Origin: Ceratopteris richardii
Taxonomy: Eukaryota; Streptophyta; Polypodiopsida; Polypodiales; Pteridaceae
DNA length: 64,000 bases
Direction of reading: 5' to 3'
NCBI GenBank assembly: GCA_020310875.1
Contig: CM035432.1
Span: 98,706,512 to 98,770,511, forward strand
The position numbers were made by a program, and so were the translations under genes. The notes beneath the pieces were generated by a model that saw only the letters and a program-made list of their open reading frames with translations, made no database searches and was not told where the DNA came from. Shown here one piece after another: positions 46,620 to 57,862 of this stretch; positions within the stretch are counted from its first letter, which is position 1, and each line of letters opens with the position of its first letter.

Positions 46620-48495
46620 CAAGATTGTAATCTATTCAAGAAGTAGAGCAAGATGAAAGAATGGTTAAGAGTCTGTTCAATTTTGATGCGTCACCTGTAT
46701 TGTTGTCTTACGTCATTCTTGTATATTCCTTTTATGTAATAGAGGAAGAAGATATGTCTGTGCTCCTCTTTTAGTGTGCGAGTGTGTGACTGAGCTCTCT
46801 TCCTTATCTCCTTTCTCGTGACATCGTGTCAGAGGCTGTAGAGAGCTCGTGGAGAAGGAAGATAGTGAAGAGCACACGAGAAGGCATGGAGATATCGTGC
46901 TTCATAAACAACCTCGAATTGCTATCAAAATTTGGTGTGAAGGTAGAAGGCCTCAAAATATTTTCGAGTGCTAACCCTTAAGGGTCACTTGTTTTGCTCA
47001 AATATTCGAGATCTAGAATTTCAAGCGATTCCGTGTGTTCTTCATGCATGAAAACTGTGTCTTTCTGAGATCAAAATGTCACATCACAGTGTGATAGTGT
47101 TCAAGTAGAGGTATTGTTTCTAGTGTTTTTGTGGTGTTGTGAACTCCTCCAAAAATGGCAAATGGTGATGAAATGAGTCAACCTATAAGTGATAAGTTGG
47201 ACAATAACAACTTTTATCCTTGGAGATTCAAAATGATCAATTTCTTGATCGGAAAAGGCTACTAAGCGTACACCAAAGGAGAGAATGAAATTTCTTAGTA
47301 GTTACGATAGAGGAATTGGACTACAGACCACTTAAAAACATATGGAGAATGGAATCAAGGGGCACGAAAGGTAATGTATTGGCTACCTATTAGCATACAA
47401 GATAGCATGATTAGGCACATACAAGATTGCAAAACACCGAAAGTATAGTTCAATCACATTGTATGAGACCCATATAAAGGCACAGAAGTCGCAAGTCAAG
47501 AACGAGCTACACACACTGGAAAAAGAGAGGATGTTGGTTAGTGACTACACCCTAAAAATCAAAAGCATATGTGAGTCACTTACATCTATTGGCTTCAATC
47601 TAGATGATGATGATAAGGTGGAAGCGTGCCTTTGTGGTTTAGGAACTGCATATAAGCAGTTCGAAACTTCTATTTAGACCAGGGAAAGCATTCTGAATTT
47701 TGATGATCTAATATCCATGCTGATAATTAAAGAAAAGAATCTTGGTGAGGTCTCAAACTCCCAATGAAAACCTAGTTCTAGGAACCTATTCTATTGTGGT
47801 AGACGAAGAGAAAGAGGTAGAGGTTTTGGAAGTGGAAGAGGAAATAGTAACCAAGAACAAGGTCAACAAGAGAATCATGTAGGAGGTAGACGATGGTTTT
47901 GAGGCAAGGGGAGCCAAAGAGACTGCATAAACTTTCAAAGAGATGATTCATGTAATGATAGTAAAGAATGTTCGAATCATGGTAAACCTAGTCACTTTGA
48001 AAGTGATTGCAAGTTGAAGAATCAAAATAACAAAAGGCAACAAAACAACTATGCATCCACAAAGTGCAGATGATTGAAAGAAGCTATTAATGGTCCAACA
48101 TCACATGATGAATACAATGTCTCATAATGTTTCAAAATCGAATGGTAATGTCTAGTATATTGATTCATGTGCCTCAAATCACATGACGAGCCATGCAAAA
48201 TGGTTTTGTAGTTTGTAGAAATTATTTCTTCCGATACTTGTTGAAACAAGGGATCACACATCACATCTTATAGAGGATACAGGAAACATAGAAATATCTA
48301 TGGAGGATAGGAAGATAAAGCATCTTACGGATGTGCTACATGTCTTGAATATAACAAATAACATGGTTTCTATTTGACAAATGGTTGAACAGGGATTTCA
48401 AGTAAGCTTCAATGCTGATGGTCTATATGTAGAAGAGTTAAAATAGAATGGAAGGTTGATTGCCAAAGAGAACAAAGTTGGTAGGATGTTCGCCT
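46620..48495 (+). mobile_element. Ty1/copia family D, left part
   Basis: It has an LTR tail (about 46620-46823, ending TCTCGTGACA), a decayed primer site (46824-46836, CGTGTCAGAGGC), leader, gag and protease. The element is interrupted by the gypsy insertion and resumes at 58652. The LTR left edge is a guess. Confidence 0.7.
47155..48495 (+). pseudogene. copia D gag-protease remnant
   Basis: Gag starts at ATG 47155 (MANGDEMSQPISDKLDNNNF), followed by YPWRFKMINFLIGKGY, the copia gag opening. Several stops follow, including TAG near 47676 at a Gln. The zinc knuckle near 47970-48015 reads CSNHGKPSHFESDC, second Cys changed to His. The protease site near 48155 is YIDSCASNHMT, Asp-Ser-Gly changed to Asp-Ser-Cys. 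The frame then reaches GRMFA, where the gypsy element cuts in. Confidence 0.75.
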
Positions 48496-49331
48496 TGTTA
48501 GAAGGCCGCCGGATTGGGACAGGTATAACAAAATCTTTGTAAACACGTGCAAAAAAACTGTTACGCGCATTCTTGTAAAAGCTTATATAAAGCAATGGAA
48601 AAGAGACGCTCGAGGGCGGGAGAGCGGGATTTGTTTGGGAATTCACCAGACTGTTCGTCTATGTGTGGTCTGAACGTTAGTTAATCTTGTTATTTCTGAG
48701 TTGTCTAAGTGACCTGTGTATCTGTTGGTCTGATCTTTGTCTGCATTTGTTATTGTTGGTAGTCGTGCGGTTGCAAATTTATCCCGTTTCAGCAACTCAT
48801 CTGCCGTAGGTCCGACGTTCTGTCTGTGAATCCTTGCTGGAAGTGTGGTTTTATGTATTGGGCTAAGTGATTGTCTAGAGATGATCCACCAGATAGTTAA
48901 CAAGTTCTGTGCGTAAGAGATAGTAGTTCTGGTACCACGGGAAGTACGTTGTTTTAATGTTTACTCTGTCGTGGTATAGTAAGTTAATGTCGCCGTAAGA
49001 AGCTTAAGTAGGTACAGATGGTTTTTTCAGAATTTCGGTCCTACATGACTGTGTTCGCTGTCACGCCGATTGTAGAATGGTTTGATATCTATCTGAACGA
49101 GTGACTTGATTCTTGTGCTAAGGTTTCCAGCGAAGTAAGTACTGAAGTAGTTGAGCATAAGCGAATCTGGCTAAGTTCCCATAGACCACTGTATCTGACG
49201 TAGTTGTATTGGGAAAACTAGTATAGGGCCTCTGTTCTTATAGACCCCTTCCACTCCCAAGAACCCAAGGACCAGGTAAAATGCACTTCCGATAGTTGAA
49301 AAAAGGCGCTTTACCAACCAGACAGTTAACA
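48496..49331 (+). repeat. 5' LTR of the gypsy element
   Basis: Starts TGTTAGAAGGCCGCC and ends GACAGTTAACA; 836 bp, same length as the 3' LTR with an offset of 9320 bp and no gaps by eye. Confidence 0.95.
48584..48590 (+). promoter_or_regulatory. TATA box in the 5' LTR
   Basis: TATATAA within 'gcttatataaagc'; the same motif is at 57904-57910 in the 3' LTR. Position about 90 bp into the LTR suggests a short U3. Confidence 0.6.
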
Positions 49332-49332
49332 C

Positions 49333-49351
49333 TGGCGATCCTGCTGGGGAT
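49333..49351 (+). other. primer binding site, probably tRNA-Arg
   Basis: TGGCGATCCTGCTGGGGAT begins one base after the LTR. Its complement reads as a tRNA 3' end with discriminator G, acceptor strand CAGGATC and T stem CCCAG. Plant tRNA-Arg 3' ends have this form, but the exact isoacceptor is inferred. Confidence 0.7.
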
Positions 49352-49499
49352 GTGGCATCAAGATTTCCGTTTCGCTGATGCAAGAAGTATAAAGATTACC
49401 ATTTGTGTGACGAACGTAATATTTAGAACGAACGCTGATCGACTGCAAGGATAGTCATTGTTTTTGGACAACTTTAAAGAAGTATAGTATGAGTAGTAT

Positions 49500-52400
49500 A
49501 TGCCGGTTACTCGATCCGGTGAGACGTATCCAAAGAACAAACAGTCAAGAATACCTAATCTACTAAGAACGCCTCCAGGAGGTAGAAGCGCAGGAAGATC
49601 CAAACCTGTTGACAAGAAAGAAAGAAATGTTACTAACGATTCCGGTCATATTCCGGTTGACTTTTCTGCATCTCTGATAGATTCTGGTACTATTTTGGCA
49701 CAGTCTGTCAAAGATATAGTAATCCCAGAACCTACCAAGACGCATGTGGAATCTAGCTTAACACTCTTGGGAAAAGATTCAGATTCATCTACAATTAGAA
49801 ACACTTTAGTCACAGAGATCGACGAAGGCGAAAAAACGTCGAATTCGGGCACAATTTCGGTTCATTCCGGTGAAATTTTGGTAAGAGAGTCACAGTTTTT
49901 CGGTGACGATTTAGCATTTTCTGCTAAATCTTCAGCCCATCTGCCGTGCTTGGAAGCAAGTTCCCATACACTGGACATCAAGGAGGAAGGAAGGCTGTTC
50001 GAAACAGAGATTCGAAGCATATTAGACAAGATAATCACACCGGAAAGTGCGTTATCCGACGATACAGATTCCGGTAGTTCAGAAGGAAAGTATAACATTC
50101 TTACAATGAACGGACAGCAACAAGTATGTCCACCCAGGCCGCTGCCGACAGGCGTAACGTACACTAAATTCGGTGGATTTCCAGGGGATGACCCAGATGC
50201 GCATGTACGTACTTTTGAGATTAGTTATGCAGTACTCAATCACCCCATTGACCCGGCATATAAGGCTATCGTTTTCCAGTCCACCTTGGTCAATGAAGCC
50301 GCTAGATGGCTTACAGAGTATGATATAAATCACTTCGGCACCTATGAAGCAGTGAGGGATGCATTTCTGCAAAGATTTAGACTAAAGAAGAATCCCGCAG
50401 AAATTTTCGACTACTTACAAAACAATAGACAGAAGGTAAACCAATCAGTGCAAGAATACGCCACTTTATTTAGGACACATTTGCGGCAACTGCCACCGGC
50501 ACATGCCATCCTGCCAGACGACGTCATTACTCAATGGTTTATTAATGGACTAACTCCGCAACTCAAACAGATCATGATCATCCGATGTGTCGGCGCAATG
50601 ACCCTAGATGCAGTAATTGCGATGGCTTTGCAATTGGAAAACAAGGTTGGAGGATTTACAGAAGATCTGGAGTGGTTAAAGACAAACAAGAATGTTGTAG
50701 AAGATTTAACAAGGCAAATGTATTGCACCACTTGCAAGAACTCAGGACATACGAGTGCCACTTGTGCACTAAATCAGCTATTTTGTGCCATCTGCAACAC
50801 CACCGGACACACCACCGAAAACTGCGCCTATAACGCTAAAGTACAAGGGACAGCGACGGCCAATGCAATCATACAGGAACCAGGGCAACCAGCCACTCAC
50901 TATGTGCCTCCGCACATGAGAAACAACCAGCAACAAGGTTATCGAAATTACAGAGGACAGAGGAACAACTATAACGCAAACCGCTGGCAGACCGTACAGA
51001 CACCGAAAAACCCCAATTTGCCACCACCACGCTGTCATTTTTGTGGTGAATTCGGACACATTAGAAGGTTCTGCAAAGACGCAGCTGAGTATGACCAAAG
51101 GAAGAAGGAACGGCAAAATTCGATGACAAATATGGTTCAGATCACGCCGGTAGAAACACAAGCTGCCGCTGTTCAGACCAGATCTGGTAGACCATTACAA
51201 CCAGCGGCTGAGATATTCGAACCCGGTATTCAAGAACAAAAACGAACATATGAAAAGTCTAATCAATGGATCGCATCAGAACCACCAGTGTTTCCCGACC
51301 CAATTCCAGTAACCCAAGCTCCGTTAACTCAAGAAGCAACACAAGATCATGCCGCTACCACAGAAGCAGAAACATCATCTGTAGCAGGTACATCAGCATC
51401 AGCCGGTGCATCATCTTCAAAATCTGCGGAAATTACAAATCAATCACAACAAGCCTGGGAGATTCTATCCAAAGCATCCATTACACTTCCTCTTGGCCAA
51501 TTACTGGCATTAGTACCAGGAGTCCGCCGGCAATTCCGACAACAATTTGCTGCCGAATCTGCTTGCATTCCGGCCACTGCCACTGTACAACCGGAACCAG
51601 ATTCTACGGTTGATCATTCAGTTCCTCTGATTACGGTATGGTATAATAGTCATAAAATCACACAGGTATTAATTGATGGAGGGTCTGGTGTGAATATTGC
51701 TACGGTTGCACTATGCAAGAAACTAGGATGGACTAAAATAGAATCGGTCCAATTTTTTGTTAGAATGGCTGACCAGTCCAGAGTCCACCCAATAGGGCTT
51801 GTGCGGAACATACCAATAACTTTGCAAGGCACAACATTTAAGATGACCTTTGTCGTCTTAGAATTGCCGGAATCCACCCTGGATTATAATCTCCTTTTCG
51901 ATCGCCCCTGGCTGAAGCAAGCTAAGGTGATACAAGACTGGTCCGCACAGGAGCTCACGTTCAAGGATAAAAATCGAAGATGTGTTGTAAAATTAGACGC
52001 TATACAGCCCTGTGAATTACATGCTAGACCATATTTCGCAGAGACCGTTCATATGCTAGACGAACTATCAGATGGCGAAGAAGAAGAGTTTTTAAAGAAA
52101 AACATTGATTTGATTTCCTTAGGAACCGTTGATCTACAAGCTGCTGTAGATAATTGGAGCCCCTCAGTCTGCTCAATGACACCTGTAACAAAAGAAGATA
52201 AGAAAGAAGATATTGCTGCTACAGATGACGCCGAACTACAACTTTTCAAACCAGCAGACGACACCGAGAAGCCGCGACAATTTTATGTGCCAGAAGATCA
52301 ATTAGTAACTTATAATTTGGGAGATGCCAACCATCCACGCCCAGTCAAGATAAAAGAAAAATTACCAGAAAAATTTCAAGCAGAATTACTTCATCTTCTC

Positions 52401-55118
52401 AGGGAATTTTCTGACATTTTTGCTTGGGATTATAAGGATATGAAGGGTCTGGACCCGCGCATCTATCAACACAGGGTTATGCTCAAGCCGGAGACAAGGC
52501 CAATCAAACAATCCAGCTATCGAATGAACCCGAACTACGCAGCACAGGTAAAGGCAGAATTGGATAGGCTATTGAAGGTTGGATTCATTGTACCTATAGA
52601 GCACGCGGAGTGGATATCACCAATTGTTATTGTACCGAAAAAGAACAAGCAGCTCCGCATTTGTGTAGACTACCGGAAAGTGAATGCAGCTACGGTTCCA
52701 GATCCATTCCCATGACCTTTCCTGGACACCATGCTTGATAGGGTAGCAGGGCACGAAATGTATTCATTTTTAGATGGATACAGTGGATATAATCAAGTTA
52801 GGATGGCTGAACAGGATATTCCGAAGACCGCATTCATCACCAACTGGGGTGTGTTCGCATGCACTGTTATGTGGTTTGGTTTACGAAATGCTCCCAGTAC
52901 TTTTCAAAGATGCATGCAAGAGATATTCTCACCTTACCTTACTTCATTTATGCAAGTTTATCTCGACGATTTTTCAGTATTTGGCAAAATGACAGTACAT
53001 CTGTTCCATTTACGGTGTTGTTTCAAAAAATGCAGAAAATACAAGCTCTGTTTAAATCCAAACAAGTCTGTATTCGCGGTCTCCTGTGGAAAATTACTTG
53101 GTCATATTGTGTCTGCGCAAGGCATTCAAGTAGATCCTGATAAGATTTCAGCAGTATTAGAAGCGCCTGCACCAACATCACCTAAGGAAGTAATGCGCTT
53201 TATGGGCCAAGTTAGATGGCATGGACGACACTTACGGTGGCTTGCCCATTTGGCAGTACCACTGAACAGAGTAATCACCAAGACCCATCGACAATTTGAA
53301 TGGACTGAGGAGTGCCAGATAGCGTTTGATCGATTAAAGTGTTTATTAACACAGGTTCCCATATTACAACCCCCAGACTGGGATCACCCCTTCCATGTAT
53401 TTGTTGATGCTTCAGATATAGCTATTGGCAGCGTCCTAATGCAAACGACCGATAAATGGTTCAGACCTGTGTATTACGCCAGTCGAAGATTAGCCCCTGC
53501 TGAACGGAATTACTCGGTAACAGAACGAGAATGTTTAGGTCTAGTGTATTCAATCAAAAAGTTCAGACATTATCTACTGGGCCGCAAGTTCACTTTCCAC
53601 ACAGATCATGCTGCACTTATTTATTTAGTTCGGCAACAGCATTTGGGAGGACGGTTAGCACGATGGGTGCTTCTTTTGCAAGAATTTGACTATGAAGTTA
53701 TACATAGACCAGGCACCTCAAACACCTTAGCAGATTTTCTGTCTCGCCTAGATTCCGGTGAGGCTTCGGTAGGTGTAGATGACACAACTCCAGCGATCTA
53801 TACTTCTGAACCAACTCACGATGAAAGCACCGACCTGCCTATGCCAACTAATTATTATGATCAGATATTGACCTTTCTCAATAATGGATACCTGCCATCA
53901 CAGACTTCCACAGCAATACGCAGAAAAGTTGCATCATTCAGCCGCCGATTCCGATTGATTGCTGGTGAAATATATTATGTGGATCATACCGGAATTCTAC
54001 TTCGTTGTATTCCTCCACACGAAGTAAACTCAGTCATCACTTTGGCTCACTCGATCCCGACAGGAGGTCATTTTGCTGTAGATTTAACCCACCGGAAAAT
54101 TCTGCAGAGTGGACTCTGGTGGCCGACTATGTACAAGGATGTGTTGTAGTTTGTCAAATCCTGTGATAATTGCCAAAGAACCGGACAGCCATTACAACGA
54201 CATCATTTTCCTCTTCAACCTATACTGCCATTAGAACCCTTCCAGAAATGGGGTTTGGATTTCATTGGTCCTATTACACCACCCTCAGTTCTCAACAATA
54301 ATCACTATATCTTAACATGCACTGATTATGCGACAAGATGGGCAGAAGCATGGGCTTTACGGTCAGCTACAGCTATTGTGGTAGCAAAGTGCCTACTAAC
54401 AGACGTTTTTCCAAGATTTGGATTACCCCTCGAACTGGTAACAGATCAAGGCACTCATTTTGCTAATAACTTGATAAAGGTACTTACACATTCGTTCCAG
54501 ATTACTCATAAATTTAGTTCTCCATTTTATCCGCATGCTAATGGTCTGGCCGAGAGTACCAACAAGTCTTTGCTAAATATACTTCGAAAATTGATTATGG
54601 ACGCACCGGAAAGATGGGATCAACTGTTACCTGCCGTACTGTGGGCATACCGAACAACTTATAAAGTAACCACATGACTGACTCCTTTCAAATTAGCCTT
54701 TGGAATCGAAGCTATAGCACCAATGGAGATAGTGGTGCCAAGTTTAAGAGTAGCCATCAATCGAAAATTACTACCGGAAGATTCTCTGTCATTTCGGTTG
54801 GAGACCCTCAGAGATTTAGACGAACATCGATGGCACAGTTTTATAACTATGAGGGAAGTACAGCTAAGGCAAGCCAAAACACATGATAGATATCTACGAA
54901 CTCCAGTTTTTACGGTAGGACAACTTGTCCTCTTCTACAATGCAAAATCAAATCGCTCTGCCGGCAAGTTTAAGCTACGATGGTTTGGCCCTTATCGAAT
55001 AGCGGAACAGGTGGGCCCTGCAACATTTCGGTTAACCACATTAACCGGAATTCCCTTGCCAAAAGTAATAAATGGATCGAAGCTGCGACCATATCGACAA
55101 GCATCACATCTGCGATAA
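49500..55118 (+). pseudogene. gypsy gag-pol polyprotein, one frame, three stops
   Basis: From ATG 49500 one frame spans 1872 codons. Gag core lies at about residues 220-395; three CX2CX4HX4C knuckles start at residues 409, 429 and 512. The protease motif LIDGGSGVNI has its Asp at 726. RT carries YLDDF at 52959-52973. RNase H has VDASD (Asp 1303). Integrase has a HHCC region (GGHF...CDNC), then D1587, D1649 and E1685 (D-35-E), and a GPY-type C-terminus (WFGPYRI); no chromodomain. In-frame stops are TGA 52713-52715, TAG 54147-54149 and TGA 54675-54677. All catalytic residues survive, so inactivation is recent. It resembles the non-chromovirus OTA group. Confidence 0.95.
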
Positions 55119-55203
55119 GACATTACGCGGAGCGCCGCGACTTTTGACTTTCTCTTTTCAGCCCTTTTCTTTCTTTTAAATTTTGCATAATCAATAAATT
55201 AAG

Positions 55204-55211
55204 TATAAATA
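55204..55211 (+). promoter_or_regulatory. candidate internal TATA box (TATAAATA)
   Basis: TATAAATA in 'agtataaatagccg' lies 85 bp after the pol stop and upstream of the accessory ORFs. It is followed 25-40 bp later by a pyrimidine-rich 'ctctcctttttt' that could host an initiation site. Functional use is inferred. Confidence 0.4.
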
Positions 55212-55389
55212 GCCGTATTTTGAAACCGCCGCCCTCTCCTTTTTTCCCCTGCATGCATGCTAGAGATAGGAATTATAATCCCTGTTGCGTGATTATTACT
55301 ACTTTTAAGTACTCTCTGCTACATTGTCCCGCTCGTCGAACAAACGTTATTGTGTTTTTGTGATTACACTCTTTGTTTCACCGTGTTCT

Positions 55390-55656
55390 ATGTATCCATG
55401 TTTTGTGCTCTGTATCCGTGTACACCATGGAGTCATTAGCCAACTAACTGCTTTCTGTGATGGACTCCCTACTGACGTAGGAGAGTTCTTGCGCACTCGA
55501 CACTCATCCAACGCAATTACGGCATACTCTGCTATCGATCAGGCCGCTCATGAACCCGTAAACTTTGCCGCTTACTTCGTCAACCGAATCTACAAGGAGG
55601 GTGTCGCAATAAGGAAACAGGTTCGCAAGGTAATGATAAGTTCAAAATATGTCTGA
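55390..55656 (+). CDS. accessory ORF 1, unknown function
   Basis: It is open from 55324 (a TTG); the first in-frame ATG is 55390, giving about 88 residues. No domain recognised. It includes HEPVNFAAYFVNRIYKEG and ends in a basic stretch (RKQVRK). AAG|GTAATG at 55627-55635 is a plausible splice donor inside the ORF, so it may be a 5' exon of the next ORF rather than a separate gene. Confidence 0.4.
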   Translation: MYPCFVLCIRVHHGVISQLTAFCDGLPTDVGEFLRTRHSSNAITAYSAIDQAAHEPVNFAAYFVNRIYKEGVAIRKQVRKVMISSKYV

Positions 55657-56132
55657 AGACCAAGTCAGCAAATCTATAACAAGTAGTAGCAGAGAGTAGA
55701 ATATGAGTAGGAAACAAGTATCTGACTAATGATTATAGTGCAAAGTGCAAATTGTCAGAAGTGTATAATTGGACATTTTTGCACTAAACAAAGTAATGCT
55801 AAGAAAGTTCATTTTGAAGTAAACATGATGGTTGTGTTTCATGATGTTTTTGGCACATGTAAAAGACTTGCTAAGTAGATCATCGATATGCGAAGTAATA
55901 GGCGGATGATGATTTTTATCTATGCTAAAATACTGGTAAGTTGTATGAAGTGTCATGTCCGAATCAAGGATCATCATTGCAGCAAGTGGCAGTTCAAGCT
56001 TTGTTACTTAAAGAATGCATATGTCCAGTGCTATCTAAAAGCTGCCAGGATAATATTTTCTCTGCGATTTCTGCATCAATGTCTGAATCAAAAATCATGA
56101 GATGGCGAATCAGGAAGTGAGGAACTGTACAG
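55630..56132 (+). other. candidate intron joining accessory ORFs 1 and 2
   Basis: Donor GTAATG at 55630 and acceptor ...CTGTACAG ending 56132 would join ORF 1 to ORF 2 in phase 0. The acceptor lacks a good pyrimidine tract, and the interval itself has many stops in all frames. This is an inference from sequence only. Confidence 0.3.
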
Positions 56133-57002
56133 AGAAGGAAGGAGACTACAACAAAGGAGACAGATACTTCGTTACAAGATGATGGCGATGAAGTTTCGAT
56201 GACTTCGACAATGTCTAAAGTGCAACATAAGAACAGAAGATTATTCACGGATTTTAAAGTAGAGCTTGATATACACTCTATGTGCAATAAGAATTGGCTC
56301 CGAAGAATTGGATTACTACAGTTTGCCATGTTACCATGGGAGCGCTGGACATGTAATGATGACGCAAAGAATCAGTTGCAAATTATGCGGAGAACAAAAG
56401 GTCAGATATTACATCAGGTACAATTTTCCCCGAAATTAGTTTCAGAAATATTTCAATTACCTCTGTATGAAGCTGTAACTATTCCAAGATGTTCGGAAGA
56501 GGATTTGAGAAAAGACTTTGGAAATTGCGAGGGAAGCAGGAAATATTATATGATAAAGAAAGCAACATATATTTGTCGGGAACAACTAAAATGGTATTTG
56601 GAGAAACTATACTTTCTCGTTAAATTTGATTCTATGTCCAGAGAAAATTTTTCACCGCTGGTGTATGCAGAAGGAGGTGGAAAAGTAAGTTGGGCACACT
56701 GGATGTATAATCACCTATATACTCAGATCTTTGTTGGGGATAAGCGCAGGACACAAACAAATAGTCGACTGTCAATATATTTAGCGGCATTGTTCGAGTA
56801 TGTGCAGTCAGTCAAGGATCGGAAGAAAATTAATTTCTGTATGAGCAATCGAGGGCACGAACAAATAGCAGAGCAAGAAGAAATAACACAAATGCAAGAT
56901 ATTATTTTCCAAATGACAGATGGCATTGAACAACCGCTTGTATTTGGAACTCCTTTCAACTGTCAACAGAAAGAAGGACGGAACAACCATCACAAACAGT
57001 AA
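56133..57002 (+). CDS. accessory ORF 2, basic protein of unknown family
   Basis: The frame is open from 56121; the first ATG is 56199 (267 residues). No catalytic motif recognised. The order 'FSPKLVSEIFQLPL' near residue 76, a WYLEKLYFLV segment in the middle and 'HWMYNHLYTQIFVGDKRR' later recalls the layout of plant transposon-associated proteins found in Athila/Tat-type elements, but this is a weak impression. Rich in Lys/Arg and aromatic residues; no signal peptide or membrane segment. The frame ends at TAA 57000-57002, but the next ORF is open in the -1 frame across this point, so a one-base indel may have split a single protein. Confidence 0.6.
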   Translation, partial: RRKETTTKETDTSLQDDGDEVSMTSTMSKVQHKNRRLFTDFKVELDIHSMCNKNWLRRIGLLQFAMLPWERWTCNDDAKNQLQIMRRTKGQILHQVQFSPKLVSEIFQLPLYEAVTIPRCSEEDLRKDFGNCEGSRKYYMIKKATYICREQLKWYLEKLYFLVKFDSMSRENFSPLVYAEGGGKVSWAHWMYNHLYTQIFVGDKRRTQTNSRLSIYLAALFEYVQSVKDRKKINFCMSNRGHEQIAEQEEITQMQDIIFQMTDGIEQPLVFGTPFNCQQKEGRNNHHKQ

Positions 57003-57862
57003 GTACAAAAAGGTTGCACAATGATAATCTTTCAACTAATGATGTGCTAGGAATACAAAATAAATTGCAGGAAGTTTCGGACTTCGTACTGCAACAAGAA
57101 GAAAGAATTCAACATGAACAGGCAAAGGTAATTGCTAATGTGAATCATTCCAATTCGTTGTTGGTAAAGAATAAACAATTGCAAGACACATTGGATTACA
57201 AGGAAGGTATATTGAAGGAACTGCAGAATGACCAGAAACAATTAGTGGTAGCATTGATTAAGACTAAAAAGTCCATACAGGAATTTGAACAGTGGCAGAT
57301 AACTGTTCAAAAACAGATTCAAGAAGAGATGATGAATTTTTCCGTGATGAATGCTACATTGCAAACAGAACATGATGTTTTGCGTTCAAGAATACATGTT
57401 TTGCAGGAATTGGAAAGTCAGATATTAAAAGATGGAGTAGAATTGAATGCCACATTAATGACGAAAGTGGATATAGAATTATTAAAACAACAATTGGATA
57501 GTCATGTTCAAAATATTTGGAAACTTTTTTGTAAAAGATGGCTTGCTATACTTGTTCCTCCACTTGAACAAATGCGGTCATGTTTTGTGTCGGACCATGA
57601 AAGTAATTTGATAACTGTAATTAAGAAGCAGGAAAAGCAGCTTGAAGAATACAAGCAGAATATTAAAGGATTGCAAGAGGAGCTATTACAAAAGACGATA
57701 CAGGAAAAGCCAGAAATGATTCGGAAGCAGAACTCTGGAATAGGCCTTCAGGCAAAGCAAAAGAATGTCGAAGACGATAATGAACTTGCGGGTTCGAGTC
57801 CACCGTGCGTGCCAGTGTTAAAAGGCCGCCGGATTGGGACAGGTATAACAAAATCTTTGTAA
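56960..57862 (+). CDS. accessory ORF 3, long coiled-coil protein ending in the LTR
   Basis: The frame is open from before 56960 and has no ATG near its start (first usable codons around TTG 57014). About 280 residues are visible. Leu/Ile/Gln/Glu-rich heptads run through most of it (for example KEGILKELQNDQKQLVVALI), followed by KRWLAILVPPLEQMRSCF and further heptads. The C-terminal 15 or so residues (GRRIGTGITKSL) are encoded by the 3' LTR. This suggests a structural or self-associating product, probably the C-terminal part of the ORF 2 protein after a frameshift. Confidence 0.6.
   Translation: MSTERRTEQPSQTVSTKRLHNDNLSTNDVLGIQNKLQEVSDFVLQQEERIQHEQAKVIANVNHSNSLLVKNKQLQDTLDYKEGILKELQNDQKQLVVALIKTKKSIQEFEQWQITVQKQIQEEMMNFSVMNATLQTEHDVLRSRIHVLQELESQILKDGVELNATLMTKVDIELLKQQLDSHVQNIWKLFCKRWLAILVPPLEQMRSCFVSDHESNLITVIKKQEKQLEEYKQNIKGLQEELLQKTIQEKPEMIRKQNSGIGLQAKQKNVEDDNELAGSSPPCVPVLKGRRIGTGITKSL

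Larger units (their letters stand above)
55119..57815 (+). other. accessory region between pol and the 3' LTR
   Basis: This 2.7-kb stretch lies where some plant retroelements keep an env-like or antisense gene. It holds a TATA motif, a small ORF, a 267-codon ORF and a 282-codon coiled-coil ORF, all on the sense strand. No purine-rich primer tract is visible just before the 3' LTR. Confidence 0.8.

Noticed and set aside
49862-52264. Antisense frames over gypsy gag-pol
   Set aside because: Short and overlapping on the minus strand of a well-supported coding frame; no motifs.
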